From Intestinimonas timonensis (GTDB lineage Bacteria; Bacillota; Clostridia; Oscillospirales; Oscillospiraceae), in NCBI RefSeq assembly GCF_900626145.1, contig NZ_LR130817.1, forward strand, positions 132,213 through 196,212: a stretch of DNA of 64,000 bases, given 5' to 3'. Shown here one piece after another: positions 7,909 through 16,697 of this stretch. Position 1 is the first letter of the stretch. Every line of letters begins with the position of its first letter. Made by a program: the position numbers and the translations under genes. The notes below the pieces were generated by a model, which worked only from the letters and a program-made list of their open reading frames with translations, did no database searches and had not been told where the DNA came from.

Positions 7909-9217
7909 GGGCGTGATCTCCTGGCCCGTTACCTGTTCCACCAGATTTGCCGCCAGCTCCGCGAAGCGGCGACGGGTGATCCGGAACCCGAAATAGGCGT
8001 TGTTGCTCTCCGTAACGAGACCACATTCCTCTGCATATGACAATTCCTCAACTGCCCAGCTGCTGATTTTTTGCTCTAGCCGGGGATCAGCAAGCAATCC
8101 AAATACACCTTCTCTGTGCTGATTGAATATCACATCTGGATTTCTGCCGTCTGGGAAGACCCAGGTGACACCTTGAGAAAAATAAGAACATGAATAGGGG
8201 AGCGGTCCGATCACGACATTGCCGGCATGATCGATAAAAGAGACCTGGTAGTCCGTTCCTTCTAATTCTGCGACTCCATCAACGAAATTCCACGCTCTGG
8301 AAACAGTTTCTGGCACAGATAGAACGGCCTGCCCACTTGTATCAATATATTTCCATGCCGTGCTTCCTGATTCAAGAACGGACATGAGGCCTTCCTGATA
8401 TCCCCCAGAGGTAATCATATACACCGGAGGGAGGAGCTCTTGCCCAGAAAGGTCAATGACACCACATAGCGGATATTCGGCGCCTCTCTTTTCCCAGGTC
8501 AGATCATTGTATCCCACAACAAGCCTGCCCATGGTCACGATGTCACTGTATGTCAGATCCAGGGCAGTCTGGGGCTCTATCAGCATGGTCCCGTCATAGT
8601 CTGCAAGCCCTTGAAATTTGACTCCGTTGTTATCCTCGAGTTCAACGACAAAAACGCAACCGCCGGCGTCGTTGTCCAATACGTAGATTCGGTCATAGAT
8701 ACAGGGAATAATGAGGTCTCCCTCGGCGTTTACCACGCCTTCTTTCCATTCTTCTGACCATACAATGGCCCTGTCTTTATAAAATGCATTCCCGCCTCTA
8801 TACTCAGGTGGGACTACCCATGCGCCGGTTTTGTCAATATAGCCATAGCGCCCTGTTTCCAAACTCTGCGCCTCGACCAATCCACAAGAAAAATCGCCGC
8901 GAATATTTACGCTAGGACACAGAAGCGCTGTTTGCCCTGTCTGATCAATAAACTGATTTGGAATGCGAACCTCCTCTGAAATACCGGGATAGTCATGGAT
9001 GACATGGGCGACACCTTCATGAAATTCGTGCCCAATCACCCCAATTGGAAGTTGGATCACCCATGCGCCGCTGGTATCTATATAACCAGCTTTTCCGTCT
9101 TTCTCAACATATGCCAGTCCTTCAGAAAAATCATTGCAGAAATCATAGGTTTCAACGGGAAGAAGATACTCTCCCCACTGATTTACATAATTTCCACGGT
9201 CGCCATTTACGAGACTA
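7909..9217 (-). pseudogene. WG-repeat protein gene, truncated at both ends by IS elements
   Basis: About 436 codons remain. They consist of at least eight WG/KWG-type repeats, for example GYIDTSGAWVIQLP, GYIDKTGAWVVPPEY, GVVNAEGDLIIP, GVIDLSGQELLPPVY, KYIDTSGQAVLSVP and SFIDHAGNVVIGP. After them comes an SLH-like segment (ISSWAVEELSYAEECGLVTE, then ITRRRFAELAANLVEQVTG), suggesting an exported, wall-associated protein. The 5' end, including any signal peptide, is replaced by IS5-type sequence at 9217; the apparent first 24 codons of the open frame come from that IS. The last residues (DKVE and the stop) come from IS256. Function of WG-repeat proteins is generally unknown; this copy is probably dead. 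Confidence 0.8.
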
Positions 9218-9247
9218 GGGCTTGTTTGAAAAAAGGCGGAGATTGTG

Positions 9248-9703
9248 CTAAAGCAACAAAATAGCGATGGAGGCAAGATACACAAAGGCTAGGAAGGAAG
9301 CATCCGACTTGTCATATCTGGTGGCGATTCTGCGAAACCACTTGATTTTCTGGAAAAAACACTCCACCAGATGGCGTTCTTTATACAGATGCCAGTCAAC
9401 CGGCCAGGGATCGGAAACGTTGCTTTGCGGCGGGATCACATAGCTGGCCCCGTGCGCTGAGATATATTCCCGAATCGTCCGGGCACCATAGGCCCGGTCT
9501 GCCAGCACGGCACTCCCGCCGATTCTGACCTTTTTCAGCAGTTCAACAGCGTGAACCGAATCGTGGTCATTTCCAGCGGAGAGAAGGAACTCCACCGGGT
9601 TTCCCAGACCGTCTACGACAGCGTGGAGCTTTGTGTTCCACCCGCCTTTGGTACGGCCAACCGCCTTATCCGCCGTTTTTTTCCCCGCCATTTGCGCTTT
9701 CAT
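9248..9703 (-). CDS. IS5-family transposase, second reading frame (copy 2)
   Basis: Identical in protein sequence to the second frame of copy 1 (5144-5599): the remaining DDE domain with LADRAYGA and HLVECFFQKIKWFRR. Expression as a full transposase would need a frameshift at the shared A7 run. Confidence 0.88.
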   Translation of the reverse strand: MKAQMAGKKTADKAVGRTKGGWNTKLHAVVDGLGNPVEFLLSAGNDHDSVHAVELLKKVRIGGSAVLADRAYGARTIREYISAHGASYVIPPQSNVSDPWPVDWHLYKERHLVECFFQKIKWFRRIATRYDKSDASFLAFVYLASIAILLL

Positions 9704-10013
9704 GCACCTTTACGCAAGTGGAGTCCATGCTCAGGTTCTCCATATCCGCGTCCGCAGACCGTGTGTGGAATACCGCTTCCAGAGTGCCCTCATTCCGCCA
9801 TTTGGCGAATCTTGCGTATATAGACTGCCAAGGACCATAGGTCGCCGGCAGCTCACGCCACTGCGCACCGCTCCGGACGATCCAGAGCATTCCGTTGAGC
9901 ATGATCCCGTTATCCTTCCGGGGACGACCCCGCTTTCCCGTTTCTTCCGGTGGCAGCAGCGGCTTGATTCGTTCCCATTGTTCTTTTGTTAATTCATATC
10001 GTTTCATGCTCAT
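9666..10013 (-). CDS. IS5-family transposase, first reading frame (copy 2)
   Basis: Identical in protein sequence to the first frame of copy 1 (4834-5181): 115 residues with the N-terminal domain and the first catalytic aspartate, ending just past the A7 run. No lesion is visible, so this copy may be active. Confidence 0.88.
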   Translation of the reverse strand: MSMKRYELTKEQWERIKPLLPPEETGKRGRPRKDNGIMLNGMLWIVRSGAQWRELPATYGPWQSIYARFAKWRNEGTLEAVFHTRSADADMENLSMDSTCVKVHESANGGEKNGG

Positions 10014-10157
10014 AGCTTCGCATAACTTGGTTTCTTGTGCAACTTTTATTTTTCAAACAAGGCCTAGGCTATATATCTTTGCAAGTTATTTATTTTTGAG
10101 ACACTTCATCTTGTGTGTTTCCACTTGCTAATTTACTTAAGCTTTACTTTTTCTTCA

Positions 10158-10169
10158 ACCAGTACTGGT
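10158..10169. promoter_or_regulatory. Palindrome upstream of the sugar ABC operon, possible operator
   Basis: ACCAGTACTGGT is a perfect 12-bp palindrome 78 bases before the first ABC gene. Such sites often bind LacI- or GntR-type regulators, but no regulator gene is next to the operon. No clear -35/-10 pair was found; the IS5 element at 9218-10064 may have removed upstream control sequence. Confidence 0.3.
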
Positions 10170-10247
10170 GGAAGCAGTGATGGCCCTCTGATAAAATTCT
10201 ACATGAACTATTGTGATTCCGTCCATATAGCGAGGAGGAAATTCGGC

Positions 10248-11087
10248 ATGAAAGCAAAACAGAACATCACCATGACCGCCAAGGGGATCGGCTGTGCAGT
10301 TCTGCTGTTTGGAGCGTTGTTCCCAATCTATTGGTTGCTGGCCATGGCGATTCGCCCCACAGATGAAATGAGTGGGCACATATCGCTGATCCCTGCTTCA
10401 TTCACGCCGGAGCATTTCATTCGGCTCTTTACCGAAAAAGGCTTTGGACAGGCAATCATCAACAGTTTGCAGACCACCGGAGTATCGCTGGTTCTCTCCC
10501 TGATAATTGGTGTCTGCGCCGCCTATATCATCGCCCGCCGGCGTTTCAGCTTTGGGCTCAAAAAGCCCCTTACATACTGGGTGCTACTTGTTCGTGTTCT
10601 ACCGCCGGTGGCATTTACCATTCCGCTCTACACCATGTTCAGCCGAGCAGGTATCCTCAACGGCAAAATACCAGTCATTTTAGCCTGTGTCTTGATCAAT
10701 GTTCCCCTTATCATCTGGTTCCTGATCAGCTTTTTCCGAGAGCTTCCGGAGGAAATCGAGGAGAGCGCGAAGGTAGACGGCGCAACGGAGTGGCAGCTCT
10801 ACCTGCGGATCGTACTCCCCCTGGTGGCCCCTGGTATCGCGGCGGTGGCCATGCTTTCCTTTATGTATGCCTGGAACGAGTACACCTACACCGTAATTTT
10901 TACTCGTAGCCCTGCCAACTATACAGTCCCGCTGGCTCTGTCTGTACTGAACACAGAAGATAATCTGACCAACTTCGGCCTGGTAGCCGCTGGCGGCGTA
11001 ATTTCTGTGGTTCCCATTATTTTGTTTGTAATCTTTGCACAGAACTACTTGATTTCTGGCCTTTCAAGCGGCGCTGTCAAAGAATAA
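10248..11087 (+). CDS. Sugar ABC transporter permease, MalG type
   Basis: 279 residues with six predicted membrane helices and the binding-protein-dependent transport signature EESAKVDGATEWQLYLRIVL, which contacts the ATPase. The CUT1 family layout (first helix, long periplasmic loop with IRPTDEMSG, NSLQTTGVSLVLS) matches MalG/AraQ-type subunits. The ATG at 10248 has GAGGAGG 9 bases upstream. It is the first gene of the operon and 49 bases upstream of the binding protein, an unusual order, since MalG-type genes normally come after the binding protein and MalF-type gene. It should pair with the MalF-type permease at 12552-13445. Confidence 0.9.
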   Translation: MKAKQNITMTAKGIGCAVLLFGALFPIYWLLAMAIRPTDEMSGHISLIPASFTPEHFIRLFTEKGFGQAIINSLQTTGVSLVLSLIIGVCAAYIIARRRFSFGLKKPLTYWVLLVRVLPPVAFTIPLYTMFSRAGILNGKIPVILACVLINVPLIIWFLISFFRELPEEIEESAKVDGATEWQLYLRIVLPLVAPGIAAVAMLSFMYAWNEYTYTVIFTRSPANYTVPLALSVLNTEDNLTNFGLVAAGGVISVVPIILFVIFAQNYLISGLSSGAVKE

Positions 11088-11136
11088 CAAAAATTATATG
11101 TGTTATCCCCAATATGAACTTAGGAGGACGAAACTA

Positions 11137-12426
11137 ATGAAAAAGAAATTGCTTGCTGCACTCCTGTGCAGTTCCATGGCATTGTCCCTGACTGCCTGCG
11201 GCGGACAGCCCTCTGCATCCGATCCTGGCGCTGGTGACGGGAACACTGGGAACAGCGGCAACACTGCGGCCAGCGATTCCGCGCCTACCAAAATGACACT
11301 AATCCTGCGCGGCGGCGCTTACGGTGAGTCCTTGCAGGCAATGTTGCCAGCCTTTGAGGAAGAACACAACGTGGACATTGAGGTCCAGCTTCTCTCCTTC
11401 GATGATCTACATACCGGCATTGCTCTGGACGCTGCGAATCCTGTCGGTACCTACGACCTGTGTATGGTGGATGGCTCCTGGATGGCTGAGTTCACCGCCA
11501 ACGGTGTTCTGGCTAACCTGAGCGATATGGGGTATAGCTTCGACGATGACATCATCCCTGCCACCACCTCTATCTGCACGGTGGGGGAGGACATCTATCT
11601 AGCCCCTTACTATGGCAACGTCACCGTCCTGATGTATAACAAGCAGTTGATTGCCGATGCCGGTTATACACCCGAGGATATTGACAGCTTTGCTGATATT
11701 ATGGATATCGCTCAGAAGACCCGCGCAGCCGATGCCAGTAAGAACGGTTTTCTGATCCGCGGCGGCAGTGCTGACAACATCGTTTCCGATTTCCTCTCCC
11801 ATTTGCTGGTCCATGGCGGTTGGGTCGTGGATGAGAACAACCAACCCACCGTGAACACCCCGGAGTTCAAGGCCGCCATGGAGGAGTATCTGGCTCTCTA
11901 TAATGTAGGCAGCACTCTGGACAAGGATGACATCGTTGCCTCTGTCAGCAGCGGAGAGACCGCCCTGGCTCAGATCTGGCCCGGTTGGTATGTGCCCACC
12001 GCAGACGGCCCCGCCAATTATACTACCATTCCCACTAAGCTGACGGATGACTCCGACGCTGAGGATGCAGTGGCCTTACAAGGAGTTTGGTGTATTGGAA
12101 TCCCAGAGAATGCCCCCAACAAAGAACTGGCCTTGGAACTTCTGAAGTATGTGATGGACCCCCAGGTCCAGCTGGCCTCCATTGATAAGGGTGGTGTACC
12201 CTGTCGCTATTCCAGCCTGATGGATGAAACTGTCCTACAGACCTATCCCCATCTGGAAACCGTATGCGGCGCTTTGGAGACTGGTGTCTACCGTCCGGCT
12301 ATTGAGGAGTGGACCCAGTTCACCAATATTTTGGGTCAGGAAATGGACAATATCATCCAGGGGATTAAGTCTCTGGACGACGGTCTGGCTGATGCGCAGT
12401 CGGCCCTTGAGGATTTAATGGGCTGA
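11137..12426 (+). CDS. Extracellular solute-binding lipoprotein for a sugar ABC transporter
   Basis: 429 residues. The N-terminus is a lipoprotein signal (MKKKLLAALLCSSMALSLTA followed by Cys21), then a Gly/Ser/Asn-rich linker of about 25 residues. The mature part has the family 1 binding-protein pattern: DLCMVDGSWMAEFTANGVLA, then YLAPYYGNVTVLMYNKQL and ALAQIWPGWY. It captures the substrate outside the membrane and delivers it to the two permeases. Substrate unknown; the overall type suggests an oligosaccharide or sugar derivative. The ATG at 11137 has AGGAGG 8-9 bases upstream. A hairpin follows its stop. Confidence 0.9.
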   Translation: MKKKLLAALLCSSMALSLTACGGQPSASDPGAGDGNTGNSGNTAASDSAPTKMTLILRGGAYGESLQAMLPAFEEEHNVDIEVQLLSFDDLHTGIALDAANPVGTYDLCMVDGSWMAEFTANGVLANLSDMGYSFDDDIIPATTSICTVGEDIYLAPYYGNVTVLMYNKQLIADAGYTPEDIDSFADIMDIAQKTRAADASKNGFLIRGGSADNIVSDFLSHLLVHGGWVVDENNQPTVNTPEFKAAMEEYLALYNVGSTLDKDDIVASVSSGETALAQIWPGWYVPTADGPANYTTIPTKLTDDSDAEDAVALQGVWCIGIPENAPNKELALELLKYVMDPQVQLASIDKGGVPCRYSSLMDETVLQTYPHLETVCGALETGVYRPAIEEWTQFTNILGQEMDNIIQGIKSLDDGLADAQSALEDLMG

Positions 12427-12464
12427 TCTCACCATTTCCCAGCCAGACTTACCGATTTTGTAAG

Positions 12465-12494
12465 CGGCCGGGATGCCCAACGGCGTCCCGGCCG
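12465..12494 (+). terminator. Intercistronic hairpin after the binding-protein gene
   Basis: CGGCCGGGA (12465-12473) pairs with TCCCGGCCG (12486-12494), followed by a weak T stretch (TATTTTAC). It lies between the binding-protein and MalF-type genes and probably protects or partly terminates the transcript, raising binding-protein levels over the membrane subunits, as in other sugar ABC operons. Confidence 0.55.
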
Positions 12495-12551
12495 TATTTT
12501 ACAACAATACGCGATGTTGGAAAGACTCTCCACGAAGAGAGGGAGAATCCT

Positions 12552-13445
12552 ATGAATGATAAAACATTAAGACTTAATCACAGCACAATATCAGCCCGGC
12601 GATTCGGGCTCTGCATGGTGCTTCCGACCCTGATTGTACTTTTGGTCATGACGGCTTACCCGTTGATTTCCACATTTCTGTATAGCTTTACAGATTACAA
12701 CTATCTCAAGGGGAATGATAGCGCCGAGTTCGTTCTATTTGACAACTATGTTTCGCTTTTCAAGAACAGCTATTTTCGTCAAGCGACCTGGAACACGGTG
12801 CTGTTCACCGCTCTGGCCGTGGTCCTGGAAATGGCGTTTGGACTTCTAATTGCGGTCTTTGTCAACAGCCTCAAGCGGGGACAAAAAGCTATGCGCACCC
12901 TACTTCTGTTACCCTATCTGCTGCCAGCAGTCACCGTGGCCCTCAGTTGGCGTATGCTGCTTTCGTCCAATTACGGAATCGTCAATCAGGTCCTAGAATC
13001 TCTAAAGCTGCCGGTATTTAACTGGTTTATGGATACCAGGACTGCCTTTGGCACCATTTTATTCATTGACGTATGGCAGAATACTCCCTTTGTATTTTTG
13101 CTGCTTTATGCTGCCCTTCAGTCTGTGCCAGCTGGGCAGTATGAGGCGGCCGGTATCGACGGGGCCGGTTTTTTCCAAAAGTTCTGGTATATCACCATTC
13201 CAAACATCAAAAGCTCTCTGGCATTGTGTGCCCTGTTGCGCACCATTGATACATTCCGGCTGTTCGAGAAGGTGAATGTGCTTACCGGCGGCGGACCTGC
13301 TGGCACGACCTCTACCATCACCCAGTTTCTCTATAATTTTGGAATCAAGTCGCTGGACTTTGGGTTCGGCAGCGCCGGGGGCATCATTATGACAATCTTT
13401 GCTCTTATCCTCTCCAGCTTCTATATTAAGAGGGCAATACAGTAG
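12552..13445 (+). CDS. Sugar ABC transporter permease, MalF type
   Basis: 297 residues with six membrane helices. The cytoplasmic coupling motif is QYEAAGIDGAGFFQKFWYIT, and the C-terminal part has the CUT1 signature LTGGGPAGTTSTITQFLYNF. It forms the channel with the MalG-type protein at 10248-11087. The ATG at 12552 is preceded by AGAGAGGGAGAATCCT, a usable ribosome site. A 14-base gap separates its stop from the most upstream likely start of the hydrolase gene. Confidence 0.9.
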   Translation: MNDKTLRLNHSTISARRFGLCMVLPTLIVLLVMTAYPLISTFLYSFTDYNYLKGNDSAEFVLFDNYVSLFKNSYFRQATWNTVLFTALAVVLEMAFGLLIAVFVNSLKRGQKAMRTLLLLPYLLPAVTVALSWRMLLSSNYGIVNQVLESLKLPVFNWFMDTRTAFGTILFIDVWQNTPFVFLLLYAALQSVPAGQYEAAGIDGAGFFQKFWYITIPNIKSSLALCALLRTIDTFRLFEKVNVLTGGGPAGTTSTITQFLYNFGIKSLDFGFGSAGGIIMTIFALILSSFYIKRAIQ

Positions 13446-13458
13446 GTGTGAGGACTGT

Positions 13459-14490
13459 ATGATACATCGGGGAAACGAAATGCGCATTACATTTGTCAAT
13501 GTGGGCTACGGGGAGGCTATTTGGGTGGAGTGTCCCCAATCGGGGCAAGACAACGCCTTTACTATACTAATAGACGGTGGCAGCAACCTTGATGCTGAGT
13601 ACGCTGACTGTTCCACCGGACGCGTCCGTTTGCTGGATTACTTGAAGCAATCCGGCGTGGATCATATTGATGTGATGATCCTTTCTCACATCCACGAGGA
13701 CCATGTCTGCGGCCTGCTGCCAGTGGCAAGGCAATTCCCACCCAAGACTCTCTGGCAGGGGCTTCCCACAGACCTTCATCGCCATCTGCCGCCTATGCCA
13801 TCGCTTCGGCCGGCACACCCGGATCGCGCAAAATTTGCGGATTCCCTCCGTGATTGGCAGAATCTGCTCTTGCTGGTGGAAAAACAAGGCTGCAATATTC
13901 GCACTCTGAAGTCCGGAGACTTTCTGATGCCCTGCGCTGGCATGGAGATCCAAAGTCTTGCCCCAACCACTCAACGGGTAGAGGAACTGTCGAAGCGAAT
14001 AGAAGACGTCTTTCACACACTAGATACGGAACTCTTTTTTCAGAAATTGTCTGCCCTAGATGCTGCTATGAACAACTTCAGCCTGGTACTCCGGCTGGAC
14101 TGGAAGGGGAAGCGGGTTCTCCTACCTGGGGACACCAACTTGGCTGGCTACCGGGACATCCCACTTGAAGATTTGTGGGCCCACATCTTCAAAGTGGGAC
14201 ATCACGGCCAGAAGGACGCGGCAGACGAGGCCCTGCTCCGGGCCGTCCACCCGGATGTCATGGTGTGCTGCGCCTCCAGTGACCGGCGTTATGGAAGCGC
14301 TTGGCTGGAGTTGATGGAACTGGCGGAGCGGTTGGGTATCCGGGTACTCTATTCCGACTGCCCACCCTTGCCGGCCCCACTGACTACGCCCCCACCCCAT
14401 CGGGCCTTGCAGCTGGAGCTATTACCGGGACAGCCGATGCGAATCGAGTATTTAGGTTTGGAAGGTGACGTGTTGAATGGAGCGTTATGA
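13459..14490 (+). CDS. Metallo-beta-lactamase-fold hydrolase (ComEC C-domain-like)
   Basis: 343 residues. The metal-binding core is visible: LSHIHEDHVCGLLP (HxHxDH, about residues 77-82), LLPGDTN, and KVGHHGQKDAADEALL (HHG). This arrangement matches the stand-alone relatives of the ComEC C-terminal hydrolase domain, which act on phosphodiester or other esters. There is no signal peptide, so it should act in the cytoplasm. The start is either the ATG at 13459 or the ATG at 13480 (MRITFVNVG, with GGGGA 6 bases upstream), the latter giving 336 residues. It overlaps the kinase gene by 14 bases, so the enzyme is likely part of the same pathway. Its reaction is unknown; such an enzyme is not a usual member of sugar ABC operons. 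Confidence 0.8.
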   Translation: MIHRGNEMRITFVNVGYGEAIWVECPQSGQDNAFTILIDGGSNLDAEYADCSTGRVRLLDYLKQSGVDHIDVMILSHIHEDHVCGLLPVARQFPPKTLWQGLPTDLHRHLPPMPSLRPAHPDRAKFADSLRDWQNLLLLVEKQGCNIRTLKSGDFLMPCAGMEIQSLAPTTQRVEELSKRIEDVFHTLDTELFFQKLSALDAAMNNFSLVLRLDWKGKRVLLPGDTNLAGYRDIPLEDLWAHIFKVGHHGQKDAADEALLRAVHPDVMVCCASSDRRYGSAWLELMELAERLGIRVLYSDCPPLPAPLTTPPPHRALQLELLPGQPMRIEYLGLEGDVLNGAL

Positions 14491-15391
14491 CATATTAGTA
14501 ATTGGACCGGTCTCCCTGGATCGGAATATCGATTGCCAAGGGAATGAATGCCGTGAAGTGGGCGGGGCCGTGGTAGCCTCCGGCTTTGCAGCGGCCCGGA
14601 GTGGTGCCCACACCGCCGTGTTTACCAAACTGAACCCGGCAGATGCCGACGTGGAGCAATGCTTTTCCGACTCCGGGGCTGATGTGTACTGGGCCCCCTC
14701 CACTGTCACCTGTTCCATCCTTAACGAGTATTTCACCCCCAACAAGGAAAAACGGGCCTGTACCGCCTTGGGAGTGTGCGACCCTTTCCGTTTTGAGGAG
14801 CTCCCCCCTGTGGTAACAGGGATCTATCATTTTGCCGGGTTAGCATACGGCGACTTCGACGGTAGCCTCTTTGCTCAGGCCGCCCAGAAAGGGCGGGTGG
14901 CGGTGGATGTGCAGTGCCTGTTGCGCCATGTGGAGCCTGATCACACCATGGCCTTCCGGGACTGGGCGAAGAAGGGGGAATACCTGCCTTATATCGACTA
15001 TTTGAAGACTGATGCCGCTGAAGCAGAAATTCTTACCGGCCTCACCGACCGACCCCAAGCGGCTAGGCTACTCCACCTCTGGGGTGCTAAGGAGGTGATC
15101 ATTACCCATAATACCGAGGTGCTGGTGTATGCTGGAGAGACCGTCCACACCTGTCCTATCCGTGCCCGGAACCTCTCGGGGCGCACTGGCCGGGGTGACA
15201 CTGCTTTCGCCGGTTACATTGCTGAGCGTCAGCATTCGGGCGTGGAGCAGGCACTGCTCTACTGTACCGCTTTGGTCTCTCTGAAAATGGAGACACCAGG
15301 CCCCTTCCGGGGCAACCGACAGGATGTGCTGAACTATATCCGGGAGTTTTATCCTGAGTACACCTTTGAGGTAGACAAGATATCTATTTGA
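14477..15391 (+). CDS. PfkB-family sugar or nucleoside kinase
   Basis: 304 residues. The PfkB fold is shown by the N-terminal ILVIGPVSLDRNI, the internal KTDAAEAEILTG, and the catalytic GRTGRGDTAFAG (GRGD at about 238-241, aspartate as catalytic base). It phosphorylates a sugar, sugar derivative or nucleoside with ATP. It overlaps the hydrolase gene upstream by 14 bases and belongs to the ABC operon, so its substrate is probably the imported compound or a product released by the hydrolase. The specific substrate cannot be inferred. Confidence 0.85.
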   Translation: MERYDILVIGPVSLDRNIDCQGNECREVGGAVVASGFAAARSGAHTAVFTKLNPADADVEQCFSDSGADVYWAPSTVTCSILNEYFTPNKEKRACTALGVCDPFRFEELPPVVTGIYHFAGLAYGDFDGSLFAQAAQKGRVAVDVQCLLRHVEPDHTMAFRDWAKKGEYLPYIDYLKTDAAEAEILTGLTDRPQAARLLHLWGAKEVIITHNTEVLVYAGETVHTCPIRARNLSGRTGRGDTAFAGYIAERQHSGVEQALLYCTALVSLKMETPGPFRGNRQDVLNYIREFYPEYTFEVDKISI

Positions 15392-15539
15392 GGCCGGAGT
15401 GTCACTCCACGGCGAAATACGCCTGGGCACTCTGGAGCCGACAAAAGGAGGAAAGATTTCCGCCGGCCGGCGGTGCAGCAGTGTGGAGACCTGCTGTAAG
15501 CTCGGGGCAGTACCGCTCTGCACCGGGGAGGCCCCCGCG

Positions 15540-16697
15540 ATGGCGGGTGCGCTTTGGCCAACACCCATGTCAACTGTCAATCTGAAAAACATCTGTAAGA
15601 TATATGAGAATAATGTCCCCGCTGTTAATGACTTCAACTTGGACATTGAGGATAAGGAGTTCATCGTCCTGGTCGGTCCCTCCGGCTGTGGTAAATCCAC
15701 CACTCTGCGGATGGTAGCTGGACTGGAAGATATCTCCAAAGGCGAGTTGTATATAGACGGCAGGCTGGTCAATAATGTAGAGCCGAAGGATCGGGATATT
15801 TCCATGGTCTTTCAGTCCTACGCCCTCTACCCCCACATGACTGTTCGGGAGAATATGGGGTTTCCTCTGAAGCTTCGGAAAGTAGACAAGGCGGAGATTG
15901 CCCGCCGGGTGCAGGAGGCCGCCGAAATCCTAAGTATTACTCAGTATCTGGATCGCAAGCCCAAGGCTCTCTCTGGCGGCCAGCGTCAGCGTGTGGCCAT
16001 TGGCCGGGCCATCGTGCGGGAGCCCAAAGTGCTGCTCATGGACGAACCTCTCAGTAACCTGGATGCCAAGCTGCGCAATGAGATGCGGGCGGAAATCATC
16101 AAGCTCCGACAGCGCATTAATACCACATTTATTTATGTGACCCACGATCAGACCGAAGCCATGACTCTAGGCGACCGAATCGCAATTATGAAGGATGGTG
16201 TTGTACAGCAGATTGGCACTCCCCAACAGGTCTTTAACACTCCAGCTAACCTGTTTGTGGCCAGCTTTATCGGCACACCTCAGATGAACTTTTTCAAGGC
16301 CAGGCTAGAAAAAGCAGACACAGGCTATCAGGTAGAATGCTTAGGCGCAGTCGTCCCTGTAGGCACGGAGATGGCCGGGACGCTGGCCTCAAAGGGGCAA
16401 ACCAGTGCCGATGTGACGCTTGGTGTTCGCCCCGAGCATATCAGCATCCACACCGGAGCCGGAAATGCGATCAGCTCCACAGTGGAAGTATCCGAGCTGA
16501 TGGGCAGTGAGATTTATCTCCACACTGTGGTAGGCGAGAGCAGCGAGCAGCAGGAAGTGGTCATGCGCATCCAGACCACCGACCTTCCGGTGGAATACCG
16601 TTCCGGTGTGCCTTACGGCGCAAAGCTGGAATTTACCTTCTGTAATCAGATGATTCATCTGTTCGATCCAGCCACCGAGCGGAGCTTGCTATGTTGA
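15540..16697 (+). CDS. Sugar ABC transporter ATP-binding protein (MsmX/UgpC type)
   Basis: 385 residues. Walker A is GPSGCGKSTTLRMVAGLEDI, the signature is LSGGQRQRVAIGRAI, Walker B is VLLMDEPLSNLD, followed by the switch histidine in YVTHDQTEAMTL. The C-terminal 130 residues form the MalK-type regulatory OB domain (LGVRPEHISI). It energises the permease pair at 10248 and 12552. I chose the ATG at 15540 because GGGGAGG lies 8 bases upstream; the ATG at 15567 (MSTVNLKNICKIY) fits homologues equally well but lacks a good ribosome site. The 148-base gap before it is long for this operon. Confidence 0.9.
   Translation: MAGALWPTPMSTVNLKNICKIYENNVPAVNDFNLDIEDKEFIVLVGPSGCGKSTTLRMVAGLEDISKGELYIDGRLVNNVEPKDRDISMVFQSYALYPHMTVRENMGFPLKLRKVDKAEIARRVQEAAEILSITQYLDRKPKALSGGQRQRVAIGRAIVREPKVLLMDEPLSNLDAKLRNEMRAEIIKLRQRINTTFIYVTHDQTEAMTLGDRIAIMKDGVVQQIGTPQQVFNTPANLFVASFIGTPQMNFFKARLEKADTGYQVECLGAVVPVGTEMAGTLASKGQTSADVTLGVRPEHISIHTGAGNAISSTVEVSELMGSEIYLHTVVGESSEQQEVVMRIQTTDLPVEYRSGVPYGAKLEFTFCNQMIHLFDPATERSLLC

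Larger units (their letters stand above)
9218..10064 (-). mobile_element. IS5-family (IS427-type) element, copy 2, 847 bp
   Basis: Same length, ends and encoded proteins as the copy at 4783-5629 but in inverted orientation. The flanks read ...CTA before and TAG... after, consistent with a TA target duplication. It lies 183 bases upstream of the sugar ABC operon and on its other side truncates the WG-repeat gene. Confidence 0.9.
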
